NCBI GenBank assembly: GCA_037039685.1
Contig: JAWNGF010000003.1
Span: 2,852,001 to 2,916,000 of the forward strand
DNA: 64,000 nucleotides
Direction: 5' to 3'
Origin: Ceratobasidium sp. AG-K
Lineage: Eukaryota > Basidiomycota > Agaricomycetes > Cantharellales > Ceratobasidiaceae
Part shown: piece by piece, positions 45,932-56,400 of the stretch
Numbering within the stretch: position 1 is the stretch's first letter
Layout: the number at the start of each line of letters is the position of its first letter
Notes under the pieces: generated by a model
Databases searched by the model: none
Seen by the model: the letters and a program-made list of their open reading frames with translations, nothing else
What the model was told of the DNA's origin: nothing
Translations under genes and position numbers: made by a program

Positions 45932-48900
45932 CTATACAGGATGGGAAACTTGAGGATTGGCCAACAGGAGATAGGTGCGGTGGATGCCAGTGCCCGAGTA
46001 AGGCCAAACCCGTTTGTTCTGGATCAAGGGGATGAAATTCCACTCTGACATGATGCGCTTGGTCTGGCGTCTCAGCAAGGTTGAGTAACTGATACACGAA
46101 CTCGGTGGTTGTGCTGCGATCCTCGCCCGTATCGGCTCCAGTATTTGATCATCGTACGTGTTCCAAGGTGTGTTCGCGTGGGGTAAACGCCAGTTCTCTG
46201 GGAAGAGGACTTCCACCCCTTTGTTGTAACCTGACGCGCGGTCGCGTTCTGCATGCTGGACTGTGTCAGCAGCAATGAAAGGCCAGTCCGCAAGGCGGAG
46301 CGGACCACGCAGGCGTTGAGCCGGGATGTTCGGATGCTTGTCTCGATTTGGGAGCTGTCTCCAAAGCCAATAGGCAAGATTGCGGTTTAGGAGTTCGCGT
46401 AACCAGGTGTCGTCGTCGGAACTCCAGTTGGACCCTGGCGCATGGCCCACGTTTTTGGCAAGCCCAGCCATCATACCCAGGCAAGCAGCACCCTCTGCAT
46501 CTTCTTTGCTGTCCTCAGATTCGCGTGCGGGAGGGGGATCAGGGGCATTTGCTCGAGCTTTGCTTGCCTTCAGCCGTGCGCCAGCTGGTTGCTTGCGCCT
46601 CACGTATTTCAGGATTGGATGATCCATATCCATGACCTCTCCACAGATACCCATGCCATCTGGGGCAAGCATGTGGGCCTGCAAGCTTGGATACCCATAC
46701 AGGGTGGATCGGCGGTAGAGGGATAGGTTTTTGGCCATGCGTCTGCTGGAGCTCATGTTGTCTGGTCGCTTGACAAGGCCTTTGATCAGGTACGACAGAA
46801 CCGCAGTCAAGAGCATTGTAGTTTCGGACGTTCGTTGATCAGCATTCAGCTGCGCCTGCTTGGTGAGAGTGCGATGGTAAGAAGCGCGCAGCAACTCTTT
46901 GAATCTTGCAACATCCCTGGTGTGGTGAGCAATCTGTGGAGACTAGCGTAAATTGATCGACCCAAAGAAAAGTGGATACATGTGCACATGTACGATTGCA
47001 CCAGCGTCGTAGAACACGCGTACCCAGTCGTGTGGGTCTTGTTCCTGAAGGACTGAAGCCGCCCAGGCGCCACACCTCCACTTGGCCCTTACCCCCCAGT
47101 GAGCTTTGTTGAACCAAACTGCAGCAAGTCGTTCCATCTGGTGCGTGAAATGATCCGAGCCGTTGATAGCGTCATTGGGACTGAAAGCTGTGCCAATGGA
47201 GTAGTCGCGATGGACGTAGGTTTGCTTGCTGTCCTTGTGGTAGAGCTGCATTTTGACAACCCCAGTATGCTGGACTGGCGCCCTGGATCGCCCTCTGATA
47301 CCTCCCACAATGTGCGAGTGCATGTAGGCATCCTGCTGGGGAACCCGCCATGCCTGCTTGACCAACGCGAGTAGTACCGGAATGTTCCACATCAAAGTCA
47401 ACGTCTTGACTGTAGTCGGCAACAGGCAGGGGTTAGGATTAATTTCAAGGCCAAAGTCAACGATAATGTCCTGGGGGTTTAGTTTACCCCAGTCTACAAA
47501 GTCGTACGTGTTGAAAATGTGCTGCAGCATCTTTTCTTTGGCCCGCCCCGGTAGCCCTATTCCAACCGTCTTCAGGTTGATGCCACACACATGGAAAAAG
47601 AAACCACGGAAGCGCCGGAGCTTGGGATCCTGTTCTGTTAACGAACGCATCCGCGTGATTAATTGGTTTGCGAGCTCGGGGCCGAGCTTCACCCCAGCAA
47701 AGCTTCGGCTGCCGTCCTTGCAAATGCATTTGGCTTCCGCCGAAGTGTATGTTGAGGGGAACTCCTGTTGAGCCTGGATCCACATGCGTTCGAGGTTGTC
47801 CAGGGCGTAGTTACCAATCTGATCAAGAGCACGGCGGAAGACACGATTATACCACGTCGAGTAGTCTTCGGACTTCATCATCGTGATGTAGTGCTGATTA
47901 TTGGCGCGCCCCGCCTTGTACCTAGGGAAGAATATGTTTGCGTGGAAGGAGCTCTTGTCGCCCATGCTAAAACACATGAAGTTGGGTACTTGACCGCTGT
48001 CAGGTTGGCGACAAGCTGTGGATAAACCACGACTCACTATGGCTCAAAGGCGTCACGATTCCATCCACGAGCACATTCAGGTTGTTGTTGGAGGTGACAG
48101 TGTAACCGTGAGGGGGATATGGGTGGACAATGATAAAAGACGTGAAAACAGGATCCCGCACCGTGAAGGAGACAGAGTCGATGTTGACGGTGGGGACCAG
48201 CCATTCCTGTTCGAGTTCAACTGCGTCCTTCAACCAATTTAGTTGAAATGGCCTGTCTGGGTTACCTCCGGTAAGAATAGCCCGGTCCCTGGCGTTCTCC
48301 CCCATATCATAAAGGGTCTGTGTGAAGTGTGCTGGGCTCATGCCTGAAATTGCGTCTTGACCATTAGGGAAATCAACCTTCTCTCGTCCCTCCACAATCC
48401 ATATACCCGGGTGATCCTCCTCTATGCTAGCAGCCCCCTGCCGAAGAAGCAAGCCGGATAATACGTCGTCCACGCTGCGTCCCTGGACATTTTGTAACAG
48501 GCCCACAGGCCAAGTGCAGTGTGGTTCCTTGAGTTCAGCAAAGAAGTCTTGGTGACGTTCAGCAGATGGACCGACAAAGTCGTACTGCCCTCTTTGCCCA
48601 TAGGTGAACGTATGCCCGGATACGTCGCTCGTCCGTGATTTTGAGAGCTCTGTGCTGGCAGAAGACCGTGATCTTAATTTTTTAGGGGGCTGACGTTTGC
48701 TAGATCTGGAAACGGGGTGGCGGGGCCGCATCAAGAGCTGATGGTTGTCGTCGTCGCTGGACAGGGGGGCGGTGGTGATGGGAGCCTGACGTCGCTGATT
48801 ACCCTTCAGCGCGGAGCTTTGAGGGGGGGTGGCTGCTTGGATTAATCGGGACTGGGGCGGTGTGAAAGACGGGCTGCTCTGGCGATGCACAGTCCAAGGT

Positions 48901-49417
48901 GGCGGCTGGGGAACACGGATCGGAGAGTCTGCTGGCAAACGAGAGGAGGGCGGCGTGAAGGGTTTCCCATGGGAAGGTGTGAGGCTGGTGGTGCGAAGTC
49001 GGCGCAGAAGGGGTGGAAGGCTACCAGCAAGCAAACATAATTTATACCTCTCTGTGGCATTCTGGTCCCAGGGTGGTGGCCGTGCGACGGGGGTTTGTGG
49101 CGCTGGAGGCTGCGGAATCGGATTGAGAGTGGCAAGGTGGTGTCCGCTAATAATTCCAAGCGCGGCAAGCTGCTCCTGATCTTCATGGCCGTTTGGGCAA
49201 GCACTCTGATTGTGTAAGGGTTGAACCTCTTGCGGGATAAAGCCGGCTGCGATCTCCTCCAGTACCCCGCTTTTACAAGCCTGAAGAATTGTCACAATGC
49301 TGGTTCGCACCTGAGAAACGGGCAGGAGGCTTTTCAAAGCTTTGGGTTGCTCAAACGCATAAGCAGACATCGCCTGTAGGAAGAAGATCCCGCAGTTGCT
49401 GGAGCCAGGTTGCTGTC
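45932..49417 (-). pseudogene. Ulp1-type protease gene, C-terminal portion (split by retrotransposon)
   Basis: Minus-strand coding in three long stretches. 49417-48000 starts inside the protease domain with QPGSSNCGIFFLQAM, which contains the catalytic Cys of the Ulp1/C48 family, and continues into a Pro/Ser/Arg-rich linker and a domain ending GIVTPLSH. Next comes 48037-46943 (MGDKSSFHANIFFPRYKAG and so on), then 46894-45932. A 60-nt intron with donor GTACAT and acceptor CCACAG can join the last two. The junction near 48,020 needs a frame change and is either an unusual intron or a mutation. I do not recognise the two C-terminal domains. The first part of the gene lies 13 kb away at 62,439-63,684. 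Confidence 0.65.
49413..49417 (+). repeat. Target-site duplication CTGTC, left copy
   Basis: Five bases before the left LTR, repeated exactly at 62439-62443 after the right LTR. Confidence 0.95.
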
Positions 49418-50588
49418 TGTTATATATCTGAGAGTTGCAGCTACTTGTATGTACAAGTGATATAACTACAGAATACACACAGTGGAACAATATAAAGTAA
49501 TGTCTCAGTAGTCTGAGATGCTCTCAGTAAGTAAGCAATCTAGTTGCACACTTAATGGAATTGATACTAAGCTTTCCTACTGTAGAGTGTATGTACACTA
49601 GTAATAGAAAGAGCAGGAGTACTGAGCTCAGGTTCCCTTAGCTATTAAATGTCACTGTTTCACACTCCTAGTTGCAATGAACTAAGTATGTACTAATCTT
49701 AGGCTATTCCCTAAATGCCTTCCTTGTTCTTACTTGTAAAAGCACTATAAGACGTCTGCAACCTTTCCTCTATAATAGGTACTCAGGAGATCCTTTTCTT
49801 TAGGCTAACAAATACTGTTTGAGGCACACAACAATAATGGGGAAAATCACACAGCCAAGCCAAAGCACAACAGATGTAGAGTGAGGTGAGGATGGAGGGC
49901 TCTTAGAGGGCATGTATTTATACCCTAGAGGCCTCAGAACACTAGTCATCTGGTTGTGGCTATCATTGGGGGCATCTACCAATGATAGGAGGGGTGGATG
50001 AACACTGATGCCTTGATGACTAGCATTCATGGAGTCAGAGTGCTTTGGTTGGCTGGAACATATATTATGAGTCATCTAACTAATTGCTCCAGTCAAGTAA
50101 CTATACTAAATCACTATCTACAAGCTATGCAGCTCTCAAGATCTGGTGGCTGCTGAAATGAGTCATTTCAGCACCTTGACAAGCCACGAGACATATCGCG
50201 GGAAATAGCCGGTCAATTCACATGAAACAAGTGCGATCGGCTGAATTGGAAGCTTGCGAGTCAGTCGCAAGTTCAAGCTAAGCGAACGGATCAGTATTGG
50301 TGGAGATACAAGTATAACAATGTATCTCTCCCTAAGCGACAAAGACAATAAACTTAGACATTTCATATCTTTATGAAATCCCCGCATATAGAGACGCAAA
50401 GGACAGTGAATTGAAGCTACTAGAGAGTACTACATATCGACATAAAGAAGTAGCACAAAAGTAGCGTTCAAGAGGGAGTAAAGACAGTTACAAAACTGCA
50501 TACATGCAAACAAGCAGAAAAGTCGCCACAAGCATAGGTTTGGATTTCAGTATGTTATTCCTATGACAGAATGTCAGTATCCATAACA
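49418..50588 (-). repeat. 3' LTR of the 13-kb retrotransposon (1,171 bp)
   Basis: Plus strand TGTTATATATCTGAGAG ... GTATCCATAACA. It matches 61268-62438 in length and, on reading through both, in sequence. A polypurine tract on the minus strand (TTGGGAGGGCTA) abuts it at 50589. A CpG-containing patch lies at about 50,190-50,400 although the rest of the element is CpG-poor. Confidence 0.95.
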
Positions 50589-50633
50589 TAGCCCTCCCAA
50601 TCCAAACATATGGTTGACTTACAAGCTAGCAAG

Positions 50634-51506
50634 CTAGGCAGAGACAGCAATGGCACCATTCTGACCAAAGAAAAAGTGGAACAGGGGAGAAGGCTCAAAA
50701 ATGCGCCCAGTTTGCTCCTCAAATCCATTCAGGTCATTATGGTCCACCTCAATCTGATCCTCATCTTCTTCCTCCTGGATAACAGCCTCAGTACAACCAG
50801 AATCCTTGGAAGTATCAGAAGGCAGGAAGGTGGGTGAAGAGGGGAAGAAGGCAGGATCAGGGGAATGGGCAGAATGCTCCCTAGTCCATTCCAAGCAGCG
50901 CTCCCAATGAGCCCTAGCCAACTTCATGTGACCACAAGGCCAAGGAGGCAGGTCCATAGGAATACACTTAGCACATGCACCTTTGAACAGGGCAAGGCAG
51001 TGGAGAGCAACTATCATACCAAGGGCCCAAAGTTGACAGTGGGACACCCTGAAATCAAGTTCTTCCTTGGAGGAGAAACTAACCTCCCAAAATTCATTCT
51101 GGAAAGGTGTTCCAGGGCGAACATGGGGGTCTAGTAGACAAGGTTCAGCAGGGTAGCTTAGCCTAGCCTCCTTAAAAGCATTGTACAAGGGAGAATCAGA
51201 GTTATAGTTGTCAATATGTTCCATAGTGTCACAATAATTGCCAACAATATCCCTAATCTGAAGCAAGGCATCTACAAGAGCAAGGACAGTAGCAGTGGAT
51301 AAGTACCAAAGCTTTTTCCCATCCTGCTCAGTGCAGCAAACCTCAATTCCCTCCCTGAACTTGCGCTCAAGAATAGATGGTGACATGAAAAAGCCTGAGT
51401 CCTGCTCTACATAGTAGGAGCCATATGCTTGCAGGATATTGGCATATCTAGTAGCCAAGAACCTAACATGGTGCACAGGCATAGAACTAGTCTTGTTCAA
51501 GCACAT
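50634..51506 (-). CDS. Retrotransposon accessory ORF, 290 aa, unknown
   Basis: Intact single ORF between pol and the 3' LTR. A mainly alpha-helical-looking N-terminal two thirds (HHVRFLATRYANILQAYGSY, WYLSTATVLALVDALLQIR) contains a Cys/His cluster (CAKCIPMDLPPWPCGH). The C-terminal third is very acidic (EEEDEDQIEVDHNDLNG) and ends in an aromatic patch (PLFHFFFGQNG). No family is recognised. Its start codon follows a CCCCAAG that could also serve as a splice acceptor, so it may be expressed from a spliced subgenomic RNA. Host gene or captured gene cannot be told apart from sequence alone. Confidence 0.65.
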   Translation of the reverse strand: MCLNKTSSMPVHHVRFLATRYANILQAYGSYYVEQDSGFFMSPSILERKFREGIEVCCTEQDGKKLWYLSTATVLALVDALLQIRDIVGNYCDTMEHIDNYNSDSPLYNAFKEARLSYPAEPCLLDPHVRPGTPFQNEFWEVSFSSKEELDFRVSHCQLWALGMIVALHCLALFKGACAKCIPMDLPPWPCGHMKLARAHWERCLEWTREHSAHSPDPAFFPSSPTFLPSDTSKDSGCTEAVIQEEEDEDQIEVDHNDLNGFEEQTGRIFEPSPLFHFFFGQNGAIAVSA

Positions 51507-51864
51507 CTTGGGGTAGGAAAGTGATAGGAAATGGAAAGTAAGAGTTAAGGCAAGAATGCAGAAGAGAGCTTGTCTGTAGAGACTGCTGCTGGTCTGTAGT
51601 CGCTTCAGAGAGCCTTGTTATATACCTTTCCATCTCTACCTGCATCCTCATGAGAATTTAGACTTAGACATTCCAGGTCTCTGTGGAATGGAGTCATACT
51701 CTCAAGAATTACTCAGAAAAAGCGCTCATGGAGTAGTTCTTTGTTCTGAGTCACACCAAAGATTAGCACAAGTACTTCTATTCCATGTGGTACACCTTAT
51801 CACTCAGCATTCCAAGGGAAAGGTGATTCATTCAGATACATTCAGAATAGGTAATTACATGCAA

Positions 51865-52566
51865 TCAATGGGATCCTTGGCTAATTTCAGTCAAGATCTG
51901 GGCCACAAACCTTTCAAGGTCAGCAGGCTCCAAAGGAGGATCCTGATCATCTGGAATCTCCTCATTGTTAGGAACATTCCAGAGTGAGTCAGTAACCACT
52001 TCCATCAGAGGAGGCATGGAGGGGGAGACAGGCACCTCCTCAGCAGACTCTTCTGAGTCCCAATCTGAAAAATCGTCCCAGATCTGGTCCTCAGCAAGCC
52101 TAGAACTTCAAAGTAAAGTTAGCCTTGCATAGTGGAGCATCAGAATACTCACTTATCCCATGTACCAGCCCAAAGTGGTCCATCATACCCATAATTGACA
52201 GGAGTATACTTGACAAAGTCATCCAGCCAGGTATCAGGAGCACTAGGTCCTTCCTCATCATCTGATAGGATAGATAGTCAGCCTAAAGTATTAGGGGACA
52301 CAGCCATACTCACCAGACTCTGAGTCATAGTCAGGATTGACATCACAATGCACTCCTGGTCCAGAAAGAACCCATTGGTATCTAGCCCATCCTTGGCTAG
52401 CCAGGATATCCAATATACCAGGAGGAGTAGGGGGTCGCTCTGGAGCAGCAGTTGAGTCTAGGGAGTTAGACATAGTAGACTGGAGGTGTGCAGATAAGGA
52501 GACTTGATGGAGACGATTCAGAGGCTCTGAGCTTAATACATCATTAAGTTCCAAGAGTTTGTGCAT
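51865..52566 (-). CDS. Retrotransposon accessory gene, three exons, acidic 198-aa protein
   Basis: Three exons join with exact phase: 52566-52314, 52261-52153 and 52099-51865 (253, 109 and 235 nt; 199 codons with the stop). Donors are GTGAGT in both introns; acceptors are CTATCAG and TTCTAG. The introns are 52 and 53 nt, like host introns. The product is rich in Asp, Glu, Trp and Pro (ERPPTPPGILDILASQGWARY; DTWLDDFVKY; IWDDFSDWDSEESAEE) with no Cys-rich or membrane segment. No family is recognised. Sharing pol's strand, its introns would have to escape splicing in the genomic RNA for the element to keep them. Confidence 0.7.
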
Positions 52567-52929
52567 GGGGAAAACATCCAGATCTTTCTACGATAGGTCA
52601 ATACCTTCAAAATAAGCTCAAGAATGCGAATCTAACATGTGAATTCAGTGGCTCTATGATGTCAGAGCTTCCTATCATAAGGCAGTTTAGAGTTTTGATT
52701 CCCTTTTTAGACCCAAACAGACAGAAATTCCGGCATTCAAGATCACCTTTGATCTGTTACAGTTCCTTATCATCTCACAGATTACAAGGATGAAGTCAGG
52801 TAACATTGTAACAGATCATGTGACTACATGTAAACCAAGCGACATGAACTTAAGTGAATGAAAGATAGGATTGGGAGACTCTGTACAGGCCAATCAGTAC
52901 CTAGTAAAATAGCTTATAATGCAAAGTAC

Positions 52930-53298
52930 TTACTGAGGGTGATAGGCAGGTTCAGGCCTTGTCAAATGGGTCATACTGTCAAGAGGAATGCCTATGGAAG
53001 CGAATTCCTCATCTCCAGTGATGACTGTAACCTTGCAAACATCATGGGGAGTGATATTTACAGGTTTATCTCTCCCATTTACTTTGAGAGAGAGCCTACC
53101 AGGGATGGAATACCTAACTATACCAATGTGATAGTCCAACCTGTAGGTGTGGGGGTCTAAGACTTTGACTTCAACATGGGCGCCCCATTTGACATGTTGA
53201 TATCCATGTTGCCTATACCAATAGACTACTGCTGCTATGCCAAATATACTGGGAAGCAACAGAACAAACATGATAAGCAAAGGGAGGTCATTAACCAT
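52930..53298 (-). CDS. Retrotransposon accessory ORF, 122-aa membrane protein
   Basis: Starts 150 bp downstream of the pol stop. Residues about 5-28 form one hydrophobic segment (LLIMFVLLLPSIFGIAAVVYW) near the N-terminus, like a signal anchor, followed by a soluble domain of about 95 residues with alternating beta-like stretches (HVEVKVLDPHTYRLDYHIGI; GRLSLKVNGRD). The stop comes in the sequence CTCAGTAAGTAC, a strong donor, so the last codon may instead splice onward to a downstream exon. No relation to known env proteins is recognised. Confidence 0.6.
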   Translation of the reverse strand: MVNDLPLLIMFVLLLPSIFGIAAVVYWYRQHGYQHVKWGAHVEVKVLDPHTYRLDYHIGIVRYSIPGRLSLKVNGRDKPVNITPHDVCKVTVITGDEEFASIGIPLDSMTHLTRPEPAYHPQ

Positions 53299-53447
53299 AG
53301 TGAAAAAGAGTATGTAGTGGTGGTATCAGAGTGCAGTGAGTTCAACAGCAATTTGTTATGTTTGACAGGCCTTAAGCGCTGGACTGTCAAAAGTAGCAAA
53401 CTGAGATCCAGAGAGTATAACCATGATGTCTGGAATATAATGGGGAG

Positions 53448-56400
53448 TTAATTCGCATTTTCAGCTATTTTTTTCTGTTCCCATTCTCTCAGTATCTCAG
53501 GAGCATTGGTGAGTGCTCTCTTGTTAAGCCATAGATTATGAGTATCATCATAGCCTAAGAACTTAACTAAGTACTCTTTTTGCCGCCTATGTCTCTTCTT
53601 TACCCATTTCTCTTTCAGAATGGCTTCAACTTCATATTCAGGATGGTTCTTGAAGTCCTCTCTGCTCAGGTTCTTAGTAGGCCTCTCAATATCAGATTTA
53701 TCCTTATTGTAAGACTCTAAATGTGCAATGTTGATTACTGGATGTATCTTATAGCTGGAAGGGATTTCTAGCCTATAAGAAACATCAGAGACTCTTTCTT
53801 TGACAGTGAAAGGTCCATCATAGCGCATTAGAAGCTTGGTTCCCTTTCCTTTATGCTGCCTAAGCAGTCTAAGGGTATGAGGATTAATAAGGACTTGGTC
53901 TCCTGGCTCAAAGGTAATAAAGCTCCTATCCTTGTTGTAATACTCCTTCTGCTTAGCTTGTCCAACAGTGAGAGCATTGGTAGCCTGTAAGCGAATGGAA
54001 TTCATTCCTTCAGCAAAATTCTCAGCAGCAGGATCTTTCACATTAAGGCGCTCCATAGCTTGGGCTGTTTGAGCCAACAAATCTGAGGTCTTGAGTGGTT
54101 GGTAACCTCTAAGAAGGTATGCAGGTGTAAAACCTGTGGCAGTATGCACAGTAGTGTTGTAGGCAAATGTGAAACCTGGTAATAGGTCACTCCAGTTATC
54201 CATTGATGGTTCCACAAAGCATCTCAGAGCTATTTCTAGTGTCTGATTCATAATCTCACTCTGGCCATCTGCCTGTGGGTGATAGGCAGTTGTTAGTGAG
54301 CGCTGAATACCAACTAGAGCTGTAAGATGTTCCCAGAAGGCTCCAGTCCACCTAGTATCTCTATCAGTAATAACCTGGCGAGGCAGTCCATAGTGCATCC
54401 ATATATGATCATGGAACAACTGGGCTGTCTCCTTCTCATTAATGGTAGTACTACAGGGTATGAAGAATGCATACTTGGTTAGTTTGTCAACTATAGTCAA
54501 GATAGCATTATAACTATTACTTATAGGTAAGTCCATAATGAAATCCATGGTTATAACTTCAAAAGGTTGAGTGGGGATTGGAATAGGTTGCAAGAAACCT
54601 CTTTGCCCATGCCTTTTGGGTTTTGCCTTCTGACAAATGTCACAAGTGGTTACATACTGTTTGATTGTCCTGGACATTGATGGCCAGTAGTATACTGAAG
54701 CAATGCTATTGTAGGTCTTGTGAAAGCCAGCATGAGCACTTTCAACAAGTCCATTATGCACTTCAGATACTATACTCAGCTGTAGATCTTTTGGGACACA
54801 CAAAAGATAGCTGTCCTGCCTGCAGAAGTATATTAATCCATTGTCTCCAATCTTGTACTGTGACCAGGGTGGGTTCATAGGATCATGAGCTGCTCTAAGG
54901 CTTTGTAGGACCTTATTGAAGTGTTCATCCTTCTCATATCCTTGCATAAAGTGCTCTAATTCCTCTTTACTGATACTCACAGTTAAGTAGTGCCTTGAAT
55001 TTGTCTGAAAAGCCAGTGCATTAGTACTGAAATCATTCTCAAGGGGTATTGTAACACCTCCAGGAATGGACAAGCACCTTTTTACATTAGCTAGCAGTTT
55101 TTCTTCAAACCTCTCCCCGAGTTCCTTATAAAGGTTCTTTATGGGATCCTCATCTGTACTCAGTACAAGGGGTGTACTATCATCTGCAACAGGGCCATCT
55201 TGTAGTGGTATTCTGCGCCTTAGTCTGGACACAGGATCTACATTAGAGTGTACTCTTCCAGCTCTGTGAATGATTTTCATGCCTGGATAGGCAGCAAAGG
55301 TAAGGCCCCATCTCAGAAGCCTAGTATTCACATTCTGGAAGGTTCTACTCCAAGTAAGGGCAGCATGATCTATGATTGCTAGAAACTTAGTCCCTTCAAT
55401 GTAAGGTTGGAACTTAATAAGTCCTTCCTTGAGGGCCAAAGCTTCTCTCTCAGTGGGTGAATAGTTCCTCTCTGCAGGGATAAGAATTCTAGACCAGTAG
55501 GCAATGACTCTTTCTACATGGACTATGGTGTCTTCAAAGTTTTTAGCCCACTTATCATGGATTACAAAACTTTCAGAATCCTCATTCTCATCCCCCCCAG
55601 TCAGGTTGTCCTTTTGCTTGGAGTCAGGGATCACCAAAAGTGGTACATCCTTTCCTAAATCATAGTCTTTCCTCAGCCTTTCATATAGCTTGGTACCTTT
55701 GAGGTCCTTGATCAGCATGGGTTGTACTTGTTGCAAGATAGCACCTAAACCAAAGTCACAGGCATCTGTATATACTCTGTAGGGCAGTCCTGGTATAGGA
55801 TAAGCCATTACAGGAGCTGAAACAAGAGCTGTTTTAGCTAGTTCAAATGCATTTTGCTTCAATTCATCCCATTTCCACTCAGCATCCTTCTTTAACAAGG
55901 GTAGTAGGGGTGCAATGATCCAAGCATAGAATGGAATATAACTGGAAAAATAACCAGTCATACCTAAGAATGTGCGCAAGGTAGCTTTGTCCTTAGGTGC
56001 TTCCAGTTGGATTATAGCATCCACTTTCTGTTTGTGAGTGGAGAGACCAAGTCTGGATACCTTTTGCCCCAGTAATATAAGTGACTGGTAGGCTATGAAG
56101 CATTTAATGGGTGACAAGGTGATTCCAGCAGCTGCTATGGCTCCAAACACTAAATCCAGATGTTTGTAATGATCTTCAAAAGTCTTGCTGAATACTACAA
56201 TGTCATCTATATAGACCAATGCAAAGATCCACAGAAATGGGGCTAGTACATCACTCATTACCCTTTGAAACACAGCAGGTCCATTTCTGAACCCAAAAGG
56301 TAGCCTAGTGAACTCAAATAGTCCATCATGTATTCTGAAGGCTGTTTTAGGTCTGTCTTCAGGTTTGATACTTAACTGAGTAAATCCAGCTAGAGCATCT

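Noticed and set aside
49800..50399. Small ORFs of 91 and 78 codons repeated at 61650-62249
   Set aside because: They are LTR sequence present twice because the LTRs are duplicated; no start context or domain supports expression.
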